From JANWJE01 sp044326545 (GTDB lineage: Bacteria > Chlamydiota > Chlamydiia > Chlamydiales > Parachlamydiaceae), in the NCBI GenBank assembly GCA_044326545.1, contig JBIRBM010000007.1, positions 12,727 to 76,726 on the forward strand: a stretch of DNA of 64,000 nt, written 5' to 3'. The notes under the pieces were generated by a model. It did not search any database. It was given only the letters and a program-made list of their open reading frames with translations, and was not told the origin of the DNA. Both the position numbers and the translations under genes were made by a program. Shown in pieces: positions 9,538-18,353 of this stretch (its first letter is position 1; every line of letters starts with the position of its first letter).

Positions 9538-10035
9538 CTAAGAAACATTCTCATCAGGAATATCTTCGTAATCAATGTCAATTAATTCGCGGAAACAAGG
9601 GATCGTCACTTTACAAGAGTGATTCTCGTTTGTCACTTTAAAATTAAGGGTGTCATGATTGGCTTGAGCAGACCCTTTGACATATTCATATGTCGTTCCT
9701 TGAGCTAAAAAATTTGCGATGGTGGCAATTTTATCAAGCAGCTCTTGAGGAGGATTTTCAGGTAGTGTGATTTTTTCAAAAAAACGGGGAAGAGAAGAGA
9801 TGAATCTGTCATCATAGTAAATAACGGGGGAGTCATTAATGGTAAAAATCACCGGTTTTTCCTCTATATCAAATGATGGAATATGGGAAAAGTGTCGCAT
9901 CTCCTTAGGATCTTGAAATAGATAGCCTTCTCCATCATTTGAATACATGTACGAAATATGGGAAGGACTCTGATTTTCAGATCGTGTTGGTGGTATTTTT
10001 AAGAGATTTGACATCCCGTGCAGTGAAACCGACAT
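9538..10035 (-). CDS. Unknown small protein, paralogue of 8753-9226
   Basis: A 165-residue protein of unknown role. AGAGG eight bases upstream supports the ATG at 10035. It shares the LDKIATIANFLAQG-x(2)-YEYV segment with the 157-residue neighbour, preceded in both by a PVI motif and a Leu-rich stretch. Its N-terminal 60 residues are polar and low in hydrophobics, suggesting a flexible leader, and the C-terminus is acidic. The N-terminus of the 1008-residue protein next upstream has a vaguely similar stretch (YLSSLPSAG versus FISSLPRFF, then LAKIA versus LDKIA), so the three genes may form a related set. No enzymatic motif is seen. Confidence 0.65.
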   Translation of the reverse strand: MSVSLHGMSNLLKIPPTRSENQSPSHISYMYSNDGEGYLFQDPKEMRHFSHIPSFDIEEKPVIFTINDSPVIYYDDRFISSLPRFFEKITLPENPPQELLDKIATIANFLAQGTTYEYVKGSAQANHDTLNFKVTNENHSCKVTIPCFRELIDIDYEDIPDENVS

Positions 10036-10224
10036 GCAATTAACCTCTTCTGTTAAATGTTGATGAGCTCTTATATCAATGGATGAGGCAGAACTTGATA
10101 TTTGAGAAAGATGTTTTTATAAAAGAATTTCATTTAAAGAAAAGTTCTCTTTTTCTATTGCGTTGTCAAGGTATCCCTGATTCAAGTCCAAATGTCCACT
10201 TTGACTTTGAATGAGTTTATTTGA

Positions 10225-10267
10225 ACTCACTTTTATCCCAAAAACGCTCCTGGTGGGTAAGGTGAGT
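10225..10267. repeat. Short palindromic copy of family R1
   Basis: ACTCACTTTTATCCCA at 10225-10240 pairs imperfectly with TGGGTAAGGTGAGT ending at 10267, and a second TAAGGTGAGT follows at once. It lies in the 300-base gap between two leftward genes. The rest of that gap shows no gene. Confidence 0.5.
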
Positions 10268-10336
10268 GCGTAAGGTGAGTTTCAAAATTAGCGAGTGAAA
10301 GAGACTCAGTCGCACTTTGAGCTTGAATCAGTCTCT

Positions 10337-13300
10337 TTACTCTGAATTGAGATAACAAGAATCATCCGGGATAAGATCTTCAGGCAAAGTCAGAAATTCC
10401 CATTTTTGGTTAAATAGCCAATAATTTTGATTCAGGGCTTCTAAATCTGATCCATCTGACTTAGCCTCCCATAATTCAAGTTGTCCTGTTCCGGGATTAA
10501 CAGCAAAACAAAAATGGATGTCTTGAATTTCTCGAGACCAATTTGTATCGGCAAAATGGACGGCTGAATCTTCAAGCGTCTGCCTAAGTTCCTGGGGTAG
10601 GGAGCGACAAAGATCAGTATCGATTTGGCGAGTCATCGCCTCAACTCCACTTCTATCTGAAGGAGATATTCTCAGAACAATGGCAAGAACTTCATTGCGG
10701 AACTCTTTTATTGTCATAGGGCCTGCGATCTCCTGAATTTGCCTGAAGATTGTATGTGCTAACTCGTAGGGCAATCCTTGTGAAAGAATCGTGTGTAAAC
10801 GCCCGATCAACTGTTTTTTAGTCGTTTCATCGATTAAAGTGTTTGCTATTTCGTTTCCCGGATTGATCACGAACTCTTGAATCCATGTTTTGGTTGAGCA
10901 ATTTTGCGTCCAAGCTTTAGCAAGGGATGGATTACCTGCCATAAATGGAAATCGGTGCTTTCCTAAAATGGAGAGGGGCTTCAATTTATTTGGGTTGTTC
11001 AGATGGAGTTCCTTTTCTTCTCGGGACATGTGTTTACACATTTCAATAATTTTCGTCAATGCTTCTTCTGCCCCTGAAATGGTGAATTCTTCGGATGGAA
11101 TAGGTTTTTCAGATTCTAGATAAATTCTTAAAAGGGCTTTTGAGTTATTTCCTATTTGCGTGAGCCAGGGGGTAAACTGTAAGGCTCCATAATCTAAGGG
11201 AAAGCGATGACTCGCTTTTTTTATCGCCGCATCATTGGCGGGATGATACCTTGCTAGAAGGTAAGGAATAAAATCATCGGACTCTAAATAAGAAAACAAG
11301 AGTGTAATTGCTCGATCAAAAGACCTCATGTCAGCTTCTGATGCGTCTGCCTTGCACATCGCAAGGTCAGCCCCTCGGATAATCTCTTGCAGAAATGATC
11401 GAAAGGATTCCTTGTCATGAATTCTTTCTTGATCATTGTAGAGAACAAACCCTCCTTCAACAGTCTGTTCGTTTCCCTCTGCTGAATAACAAATCGTGGG
11501 ATCATATTGTAATTTTATACGATTGATGAGCTCTTTTTTTATAGAAAGAAAAAAACGCTGCAAAGGAAGGGAGCGCGGAATTGAGGATTTTTCTAATTTA
11601 AATTGAAGTTCTTCAAGAGAAGATTCCCAAATATTTCTCTTAATCATGCTCCCTTCTTCAGCCTCTGCCATATTGGCGATTGCATTTTCCCATACTTTTA
11701 AAAGAGGTTGCATTGTTTGCGAGCTAAAAGCAAAGCATGCTTGGTTAAACAATGTGTTTAAACTTTTTGAGGATGAATGCTCCGATTGGGATTCTTCGCA
11801 TATCTTTAAAATCAGTGTTTTAATCTCCATTTTATGAGATTTTTGCCTATCAAGGTTCGGCAGATTGGCAATCATTGTTTGAATCGTTATTTTAGGATCT
11901 TCTAATCCGATTGCTTGACATGCAGCGATAAGTCCCGGGGCTTCCCATAAAGGAGATTTTTTTTCTTTTCCGATCAAGAGATCTCCTCTTGAATTAAATG
12001 AAATTTCTTTGGATAAATTTTTATCGTTGATTCGCTTTGAAAAGGGAATGTCTTTTTTTACACCATTGACTCGTCGACTAAGCTTGCCCTCTTCAAGAAG
12101 CTGGCGTAGATCTTTTAAACAAAAACCCATATGGGACGATAACATTTCAATGGCAAGAGAAACGGCAAAGCATGAGCGGTCGCCTCCTTGCCTTAAATGA
12201 GAAAGAATAGCGATTAAGGCTGTTAGACGGGAATCTAGTTCGGTTGTTTGCGCCTCTTGCGAAAGTTCTAATGTTGCTCTTATGACATCTTGAGAGGGAG
12301 TTTTCTCTGATTTTGGAATGTTGATTTTTTCAAACTCCGATCGAAGTTTTGGTGATTGCTGCAAAAGAGAGAGAGCATGAGCTAAATTGATTTCATGGTT
12401 GATTTGTCTTTTTTCATGCGATAAAAAAATATCAGACAATAAATCAATAATCCCAATGTTAATCGTTCCTCTTTCGGTCAAAAGGGCTCTTGCAATTTCT
12501 ATTGGGATGCGTGCATGAAGGGCTGCATCTGCGTCTTGAAGTTGGGTTGCGTCGTGAGCTAAATAATGATTTTGAAGTGTTTCGCAGACTTCTTGAATTT
12601 TATTATCAAAAGCGTCTCGTATGCTTTCCAAAACCTCTTTTATATTCGATTTATCAATAGATTCTATGATGATGGCTGGGTCTTGATTGATTAAGTAAAT
12701 GAATTGTCCAAACAGATGTTTTGTGTCATTGATCATTTCTGATGAGTGTGAATAAAGACTCTCCTCCTTTGATGACGTTGCAACATTCGCTAAATAGAGG
12801 GTAAATTCAGTGATTCTTTCCGTTTGTCCTTCTGTTAAATGTTTGTGTTGGCATAACAGATAAAGATCAACCAGTTGTTCGATTAGAATAGGGCTGCGAA
12901 TCTTTTTAAATTGATCCCAAGGATAACCTTGATGAGTCTGTAATTTGGTCGCTAATTCAAGATATCCTTTCTCTTTTAACCATAAAACTAAAGGAATTGT
13001 CTCTTGATGAGTTGAAGAGAGGGAGGGATCGGCGATTTCGATTGGCAAGGGAGAAGGCGGCAACAGAAGATTAGAGATTGAGTGGAGCAAATTTCGACGT
13101 TGGTGCTTCATCCGATCGAGAAATGCACAAGAGGGGGGAAGTTCGATTGCACTCGAATGGCGCAACGCATCCCCTTTCCTGGCAGACTCTTCGTCTATAA
13201 TTTTATACATCAGCGTTGAAACTTGTTGCCGATTGAAGGCTATTTTAGCCAACCATTTAAATTTCAGTGCGCTGCAGCCGGCAGAAGGTAATGAAGAGAG

Positions 13301-13363
13301 ATAGGTTTCGTTAAATTCTAGCTCAGAGTCCGATGGCAGTGAAATTCCACTTCTTTCTATCAT
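10337..13363 (-). CDS. Large unknown protein, candidate cysteine hydrolase
   Basis: A 1008-residue, mostly helical protein with no membrane segment or signal peptide. CAGGAG seven bases before the ATG supports the start. I do not recognise it as a whole. Two stretches stand out. Residues about 392-405 read QGGDRSCFAVSLAI (Cys398). A C-terminal block near 936-965 reads HFADTNW, then DIHFCFAVNPGTG (His950), then LELWEA. A Cys followed much later by a His next to aromatic residues is the arrangement of papain-like peptidases and YopT-type effectors, so a cysteine hydrolase is possible but unproven. It heads a leftward group with the two small paralogues and uvrA. Upstream is a 780-base repeat block. 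Its size and lack of housekeeping motifs suggest an effector or surface-associated protein. Confidence 0.7.
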   Translation of the reverse strand: MIERSGISLPSDSELEFNETYLSSLPSAGCSALKFKWLAKIAFNRQQVSTLMYKIIDEESARKGDALRHSSAIELPPSCAFLDRMKHQRRNLLHSISNLLLPPSPLPIEIADPSLSSTHQETIPLVLWLKEKGYLELATKLQTHQGYPWDQFKKIRSPILIEQLVDLYLLCQHKHLTEGQTERITEFTLYLANVATSSKEESLYSHSSEMINDTKHLFGQFIYLINQDPAIIIESIDKSNIKEVLESIRDAFDNKIQEVCETLQNHYLAHDATQLQDADAALHARIPIEIARALLTERGTINIGIIDLLSDIFLSHEKRQINHEINLAHALSLLQQSPKLRSEFEKINIPKSEKTPSQDVIRATLELSQEAQTTELDSRLTALIAILSHLRQGGDRSCFAVSLAIEMLSSHMGFCLKDLRQLLEEGKLSRRVNGVKKDIPFSKRINDKNLSKEISFNSRGDLLIGKEKKSPLWEAPGLIAACQAIGLEDPKITIQTMIANLPNLDRQKSHKMEIKTLILKICEESQSEHSSSKSLNTLFNQACFAFSSQTMQPLLKVWENAIANMAEAEEGSMIKRNIWESSLEELQFKLEKSSIPRSLPLQRFFLSIKKELINRIKLQYDPTICYSAEGNEQTVEGGFVLYNDQERIHDKESFRSFLQEIIRGADLAMCKADASEADMRSFDRAITLLFSYLESDDFIPYLLARYHPANDAAIKKASHRFPLDYGALQFTPWLTQIGNNSKALLRIYLESEKPIPSEEFTISGAEEALTKIIEMCKHMSREEKELHLNNPNKLKPLSILGKHRFPFMAGNPSLAKAWTQNCSTKTWIQEFVINPGNEIANTLIDETTKKQLIGRLHTILSQGLPYELAHTIFRQIQEIAGPMTIKEFRNEVLAIVLRISPSDRSGVEAMTRQIDTDLCRSLPQELRQTLEDSAVHFADTNWSREIQDIHFCFAVNPGTGQLELWEAKSDGSDLEALNQNYWLFNQKWEFLTLPEDLIPDDSCYLNSE

Positions 13364-13380
13364 TATAATACTCCTGTCTT

Positions 13381-13812
13381 AGAGCCTGTTGAAAATCTAT
13401 GATCAGGATGATTTGCAAGCTAAAATTGGCGATCAAATGGCAAAAGTTTTTCGCAATATTAACCTCATGTTACGCTTCAAGAGTGCTATTTGCGATGAAG
13501 CCAAAGCCTCGCCGTTGAGAAGTCGAAAGCGGGGGGATATTGTAGACTACGCCCCCCCACTTTAGATTTCTCAAGGACGAGAGCTGTCACGTAAGCTTTA
13601 AGCGGCTATACTTTTTAGGGTGTGTCATCAATTGCTAATCGCCTCTATTCAAGATGATTTCTCAAGCGGGTGGTAAGAACTTGAATAAAGGTTTATTATC
13701 AATTGATGACACGCCCTAGACAGTCTCTTAAACAATGTTGCGAAAACTTTTGCCATTTGATCGCGAATGTTAGCTCACAAATCATCGGATCGAAGATCTT
13801 AAGCAGGCTTTT
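13381..13812. mobile_element. Composite inverted-repeat element (family R4) with a nested MITE
   Basis: About 80 bp at 13381-13460 and 13733-13812 are inverted copies with roughly four fifths identity. The best core is GGCGATCAAATGGCAAAAG on the left and its complement on the right, and the ends read AGAGCCTGTT / AGCAGGCTTT. Between them lie an R1-like segment near 13470-13515 and a complete MITE at 13616-13718. No open frame of note is inside. It looks like a decayed insertion sequence or large non-autonomous element that was itself invaded. Confidence 0.6.
13616..13718. mobile_element. MITE-like element, copy 2 (103 bp)
   Basis: It has the same 19-bp ends as the element at 659-772 (one mismatch on the left: TAGGGTGTG) and the shared interior CTCTATTCAAGATGATTTCT and AAGAACTTGAATAAA. 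It is 11 bp shorter, the difference falling in the centre. The flanking TA on both sides again suits a TA target site. Confidence 0.8.
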
Positions 13813-13860
13813 AGAAACGATCTTGTCATTTTTTCCTTTGCGCTCATGTGAAAATTCTCA

Positions 13861-13996
13861 CCCTGCGATAAATCGCAGGGAAGTTTCCAGTTTTTAATAA
13901 CCTGTTCAAAATGTTCAATCAGATGATGTTGAGCGTGCCATTAGACGCTGTCTCAAAACTTCATATGAAAGGAAATACCTTCAGTTTTACGACAGC
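13861..13996. repeat. Cluster of hairpins and repeat ends in a gene-free stretch
   Basis: CCCTGCGAT / ATCGCAGGG at 13861-13880 is a perfect nine-base stem with a two-base loop. At 13899-13934 is an R4-type end (AACCTGTTCAAAATGTTCAA). At 13947-13996 GCTGTCTCAAAACT pairs with AGTTTTACGACAGC. With the element before it, this makes the whole of 13364-14142 a repeat block without a credible gene. Confidence 0.5.
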
Positions 13997-14142
13997 TTCT
14001 TAAAGGAAGCTCCTTTCATCACATTGACTTTTATTCTAAGAAATGTCAAATAAAAAATAATAGTATTTTTTTTAAATCCGACTTGTGAAGAGCTTATCTT
14101 GATGTTGTTTGTCTTTGGTTGAGGGTCATCGTCTTGGCTTGA

Positions 14143-14706
14143 TTATTTGACTTGAATTTGCTCTGTGATTAAAGTGAGTGGATAGTTGCTTGGTAAAAAT
14201 AGGGGGCCTGAAATGATCACCGATTTTCCTTGTTGTTCAATTAAGAGTAACTGCTCTTTTTTTTCATTTGATAAAGGATGGGTCGCAAGATTGTATTTTG
14301 GGATATAGCGGCCCGGTTCTATGTGAAGGGGGCCAATCAAATTAAAGCGGGTGCCGTCTTGATGAGAAATCACATAAATATTTTCGCTGTCGTGGGTAAT
14401 TGTTCCCTTGACGCGCAGCCGCATTGTGATAATGTTGATTCCAACGGCAGCCGCTGCATATCTGAATGGCTCATAACTTAAGCGGATTAAAGGGTTCCAT
14501 CTCATGTTTGCAATTCCAGAGGATCCCTCGATTTTGAGATCTTGCACTCCTTTAATGGAGCCGACGTGCCGGTTAATTTGTTGGATGCAATCGTGCTGAC
14601 ATTTGAAAGCATTCCATGATATCTGAATTTCTTCGATTTCGCCTCTTGCCTCTTGGAGGGGGATTAACCATGCCGCAAAGAAAAGCATCCATCTTGTCGT
14701 GATCAT
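14143..14706 (-). CDS. Exported protein with possible HMA-like fold
   Basis: A 187-residue protein beginning with a signal peptide (MITTRWMLFFAAWLIPLQEA, likely cut near residue 22), so periplasmic or secreted. After it comes IQISWNAFKCQHDC (Cys36, Cys40), then GSIKGVQDLKIEGSSG and a later AAAAVGI. This pattern of strand, Cys-x3-Cys helix, GV and strand resembles a heavy-metal-associated ferredoxin-like domain, though the usual CxxC spacing is not kept. The second half (VKGTITHDSENIYVIS and beyond) looks like an all-beta region. Function unknown; metal or redox handling is only a guess. It is divergent from pyk. Confidence 0.6.
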   Translation of the reverse strand: MITTRWMLFFAAWLIPLQEARGEIEEIQISWNAFKCQHDCIQQINRHVGSIKGVQDLKIEGSSGIANMRWNPLIRLSYEPFRYAAAAVGINIITMRLRVKGTITHDSENIYVISHQDGTRFNLIGPLHIEPGRYIPKYNLATHPLSNEKKEQLLLIEQQGKSVIISGPLFLPSNYPLTLITEQIQVK

Positions 14707-14822
14707 GTGATTGCCTGTTTTTGTTAATTTTTATACTCATATACTCATTCAAGCTGAATCCTGGAGATTTTGGCAAGGCGAAAAGCCCTCGCGATTGATA
14801 GATCGTTTATGGCCCATACTAT

Positions 14823-14893
14823 CATTTGCAAGAAATAAAGTCATATTTCAGTTGCGTCAAAGCTCTCAAATATGACTTTATTTCTTGCAAATG
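14823..14893. repeat. Perfect 26-bp palindrome, family R3
   Basis: CATTTGCAAGAAATAAAGTC begins the left arm (14823-14848); the right arm at 14868-14893 is its exact complement over 26 bases, with a 19-base loop containing GCGTCAAAGC. It lies between the divergent genes at 14706 and 15000, so it is not placed as a simple terminator and may sit in or near promoters. Related copies, with the same loop core, are at 47893-47963 and 56325-56444. Confidence 0.75.
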
Positions 14894-14999
14894 GTATGAA
14901 TGTGAAAATAGGCAAATTTAACCCCCTTTCTTCCTCTTTTTTGGCTGACGTGAAAGCCAAAGAAATATCAAAACAGATGTTTACAATCGGCTTGATTCG

Positions 15000-16787
15000 A
15001 TGATTAAAACTAAAATTATTTGTACCATAGGACCCGCCGTTCATTCGTTGGAAAAAATCCAAGAATTAATAGAGGCGGGAATGAATGTCGCCCGTTTGAA
15101 CTTTAGCCATGGAACTCATGAGGAACATCTTAAGGTGATCCAATCGATCAAAGAAGCTCGAGAGAAATTAAGCCGGCCTATCGCCATTATGTTAGACACT
15201 AAAGGACCTGAAATTCGATTAGGAATCATTAAAGAGGGATACACCATTTTAACATCCGGTCAAAAATGGCATCTTGTGAATCGTGAAATTGAAGGAGATG
15301 ATAAACAAGTCTCTATCTATCCGCTGACGATTCTTGAAAAACTCTATTGCGGGACACACGTTTTATTTGATGATGGGTATATTTCATCGACGGTTGTGGA
15401 AAAAACAGATCAAGGCGTTATTGTGCAAATCCATAATGGGGGAATGATTCGGTCTAACAAGGGAATCAACATCCCTAATACCCATTTACATTTGCCCGCT
15501 ATGACAGACAAGGATATTGACGATATTCAATTTGGTTGCCTACACGACATAGATATTATCGCCGCATCATTTGTTCGATCGGCTGAGCATGTTTTGCTCA
15601 TTAAAAAATTATTGGCTGATCAAAAAAAACAAGACATTTTAGTCATAGCAAAAATTGAAAATAGCGAAGGTGTCGAAAATTTTGACAGTATCGTCCAGGC
15701 AGCTGATGGAATCATGATCGCAAGAGGAGACTTGGGGGTAGAGGTTCCGCTCAGTCATGTTCCTCGCTTGCAGAAAATGATGATCCGCAAAAGTTATTTG
15801 GCAGGAAAATCTGTTGTCACAGCAACGCAGATGTTAGAATCGATGATTCATAATCCTAGGCCGACAAGGGCTGAAACTTCTGATGTGGCCAATGCGATTT
15901 ATGACAGCACATCGGCTGTGATGTTATCCGGAGAAACCGCAATAGGGCGCTATCCGATAGAGGCAGTCCATGTGATGCGCAGCATTATCAAAGAGGCTGA
16001 GGCAGATTTTAATTACCGCGCTTTTTTTGATCAGCACGCTCCCTTGGTTTATCATGACGTCCCCTCTGCGGTAACCTTAGCGACAGTTAAAACAGCGTAT
16101 AGTTCCCATGCCAACGCAATTTTTGCTTTCACTGAAGGGGGCGGGACTGCTCGGTTGTTGTCTCGTTTACGTCCAAAAATGCCCATTATTGCGTTAACTG
16201 GAAAGAGGAAAAGTTTTCATCAACTGGCATTTAATTGGGGGGTGATTCCCATTTATTATCCCGATTGTCAGACAATCAGGGAAGGATTTGAAAAAATTAG
16301 CAATATCGCGTTAGACAATCATCTGGTTTCATATGGTGATTTAGTGGTTGTGACAGCCGGAACGCCATTTGGGGTTTCTGGAACAACAAATATGATGATC
16401 GTGGAAAGCATAGGAGATGTTTTAGTCAGAGGGCACATTGGTTATGGTTCACGTGTTCATGGAAAGGCAATGATTGTTTTAAGTACAGAACATTTAGAGC
16501 CTTATGCTGTTAAAGATCGATTGTTAGTGATTGTCAAATGTGATGAATCTTACCTTCCTCTTGTTCAAGAAGCTGCAGGGATTATCCTGCAAAATCATAT
16601 CGATGATATTGCCTCTGAAAAATATGCAAAAAAAATGGCTTTAAATTTCAGGAAACCTATTCTGTTGCGAGCAGATGCTGCTTGTCAAATTTTGAAAGAA
16701 GGGCAATTGATTACATTAGATCCGGAAAAAGCGCTTGTTTATAAGGGCGTTGTATTACCAGACCTTGAGCAACAAGAGCGCTATTGA
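15000..16787 (+). CDS. pyk: Pyruvate kinase with C-terminal mobile-domain extension
   Basis: Makes ATP and pyruvate from phosphoenolpyruvate and ADP in glycolysis. The N-terminal barrel is plain: TKIICTIGPAVHS, NFSHGTHEEH, DTKGPEIRLG, the active-site region IMIARGDLGVEVP and ATQMLESMIHNPRPTRAE. At 595 residues it is longer than the usual 470. The extra C-terminal part (from about residue 480, GHIGYGSRVHGKAMIV) resembles the PEP-utilising mobile domain added to Bacillus-type pyruvate kinases. No strong ribosome-binding site precedes the ATG at 15000. The last codons (EQQERY) are encoded by DNA resembling the R1 repeat (CAAGAGCGCTATTGAAGC), so the C-terminal tail may be repeat-derived. Proximity to uvrA matches Chlamydia. 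Confidence 0.97.
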   Translation: MIKTKIICTIGPAVHSLEKIQELIEAGMNVARLNFSHGTHEEHLKVIQSIKEAREKLSRPIAIMLDTKGPEIRLGIIKEGYTILTSGQKWHLVNREIEGDDKQVSIYPLTILEKLYCGTHVLFDDGYISSTVVEKTDQGVIVQIHNGGMIRSNKGINIPNTHLHLPAMTDKDIDDIQFGCLHDIDIIAASFVRSAEHVLLIKKLLADQKKQDILVIAKIENSEGVENFDSIVQAADGIMIARGDLGVEVPLSHVPRLQKMMIRKSYLAGKSVVTATQMLESMIHNPRPTRAETSDVANAIYDSTSAVMLSGETAIGRYPIEAVHVMRSIIKEAEADFNYRAFFDQHAPLVYHDVPSAVTLATVKTAYSSHANAIFAFTEGGGTARLLSRLRPKMPIIALTGKRKSFHQLAFNWGVIPIYYPDCQTIREGFEKISNIALDNHLVSYGDLVVVTAGTPFGVSGTTNMMIVESIGDVLVRGHIGYGSRVHGKAMIVLSTEHLEPYAVKDRLLVIVKCDESYLPLVQEAAGIILQNHIDDIASEKYAKKMALNFRKPILLRADAACQILKEGQLITLDPEKALVYKGVVLPDLEQQERY

Positions 16788-16985
16788 AGCTTTAAAGCCT
16801 CTCTTCCTATCAAATTTTGAAAAACAATAATCATAATTTTAATAGTTAAATAATATTTACATATAAAAAGAGGTGTATTAGAATCTCTGCGAAAATCAAA
16901 AATTAATTAGATTTTTTTAAACTAGAAAAGATTTTATTGATTACCAGAGTCACTCAAAAATCTAAACTCAAGGATACACCATATC

Positions 16986-18284
16986 ATGCATACTCTTTAT
17001 AAATTGACCACCCCCCTCGTTAACTTTGCAATGAATTCCTTTGATGCAAGCTTAAAAGAAGTCGAGACTTTGTCCCGTCAGGTGATGGGCAAGATGCACT
17101 TGATGAGAGAAAACATTAAAGGAGATGATCATCTTAAATTCACCACATTCGTCATTTCTAATCTGATTTTTTTTAAATTGTCGAATGGTTGTTTTAATTT
17201 CATCGATCATTGGACAGAAAAAAAGAGTGTGAAGTTAAATCAAACGATTAAACATATTGTCTTGGATGGAATCCTTTTTGGCAGTGTGACTGCATTGTGT
17301 AATCTGTTATTTTTCAAGATCATTCAAAGTCCTGTGAATTCGGTTGTGTTAGGGGGGATTACAGCGGTACATGTTGCTTTTCGCTTCCTAAGCCAACAAA
17401 AAGCTTCTTTTGAAAAGGAAGTAAAAAATCAAAAAAAGGCTTTTGATGAGGTAGAAAAACACTCTCTTTCACAAACAGAGAAGATTCATGTGTTAGAAAA
17501 TGAAGTGGCTCAATTAAATCAAAATTTAAGGCAAATTAAAAATGAGGCTGCCTCCTCAGCCAAGGCACTTCAAAAGAGTCTAAAAATGGCAGAAGAGTAC
17601 ATTGGAGAAGCCGACTCTCTTAAATTGGAAAACGAAACCATAACATTAGAAAATCAAGAGTTGCAAAAGACAATCATTCAATTAGAAACTGCAATTAGTC
17701 AATATCAGGCTGAAATAAAAGATCTTAAACAAGATCTCGAAAAGATTGAAGAAGTTCTCGTGGCTAAAAGTCAAGGATTGGACGAATGCGAAAAAAAAAT
17801 AGGTGAACTGAATCAGCTTCTTAACAAAGAGAAAAACAAGGTCACCGAATTAAACGCTGAAGTCAATCGACAAAAGGACAGAAACCAAGAACTAGTCAAA
17901 AAGATTGAGACTCCGATAAAAATAGATCATAAAAAAGACACACAGAAACGTGAGGAAAAACAACGCGCTCTCAAACTTAAGCTAGAAGAAATCAAGAAAC
18001 AGATTCAATCGTCATCCACGCCACAAGAGATGATACCAACAGAAGAGAGTCAAAAACGGAAGGAATTTATCAAAAACTTAAGGGGAGCCTTCGACAAGGC
18101 TTTTAATTCTGATAAGTCAATAGAGTTGAAAACGGAAAAAAAGAGCGAGCCAAAGGGTTTTCCAAATGACGATGATTTCGATGATTTCGATCAAGAAGAT
18201 TCAGATCTCGAGAACTCGCCTCCCAATTCAAAGAAGATTCCAAAAGCATCAGTCATTCTTACGCCAGAATACAATAAGATTTGA
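16986..18284 (+). CDS. Membrane hairpin plus long coiled-coil protein
   Basis: A 432-residue protein of unknown function. Hydrophobic stretches near residues 55-75, 90-112 and 118-135 form the N-terminal membrane part. From about 140 to 345 the sequence is a near-continuous coiled coil (heptads such as VLENEVAQLNQNLRQIK and LKQDLEKIEEVL). The tail has an acidic run (DDDFDDFDQEDSD). The arrangement resembles chlamydial inclusion-membrane proteins with a membrane hairpin and cytosolic coil. The N-terminal third looks related to the protein at 1671-2930. AGGA eleven bases upstream of the ATG is a weak ribosome-binding site. The 200 bases before it are AT-rich and probably hold the promoter. Confidence 0.75.
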   Translation: MHTLYKLTTPLVNFAMNSFDASLKEVETLSRQVMGKMHLMRENIKGDDHLKFTTFVISNLIFFKLSNGCFNFIDHWTEKKSVKLNQTIKHIVLDGILFGSVTALCNLLFFKIIQSPVNSVVLGGITAVHVAFRFLSQQKASFEKEVKNQKKAFDEVEKHSLSQTEKIHVLENEVAQLNQNLRQIKNEAASSAKALQKSLKMAEEYIGEADSLKLENETITLENQELQKTIIQLETAISQYQAEIKDLKQDLEKIEEVLVAKSQGLDECEKKIGELNQLLNKEKNKVTELNAEVNRQKDRNQELVKKIETPIKIDHKKDTQKREEKQRALKLKLEEIKKQIQSSSTPQEMIPTEESQKRKEFIKNLRGAFDKAFNSDKSIELKTEKKSEPKGFPNDDDFDDFDQEDSDLENSPPNSKKIPKASVILTPEYNKI

Positions 18285-18305
18285 CTGATTTAGCTTCTCT
18301 TTAAC

Positions 18306-18346
18306 AACCTGTTTAACATCATTGTCTCGAAGATGTTAAACAGGTT
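18306..18346. terminator. Bidirectional hairpin between convergent genes
   Basis: AACCTGTTTAACATC (18306-18320) and GATGTTAAACAGGTT (18332-18346) are perfect complements with an 11-base loop. It sits 22 bases after one stop codon and 8 before the other. No long T-run follows, but the stem and position make a shared terminator likely. Confidence 0.65.
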
Positions 18347-18353
18347 CTAAATC

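Noticed and set aside
13703..13897. 64-codon frame in the repeat block
   Set aside because: It lies wholly in the MITE end, the R4 arm and a hairpin.
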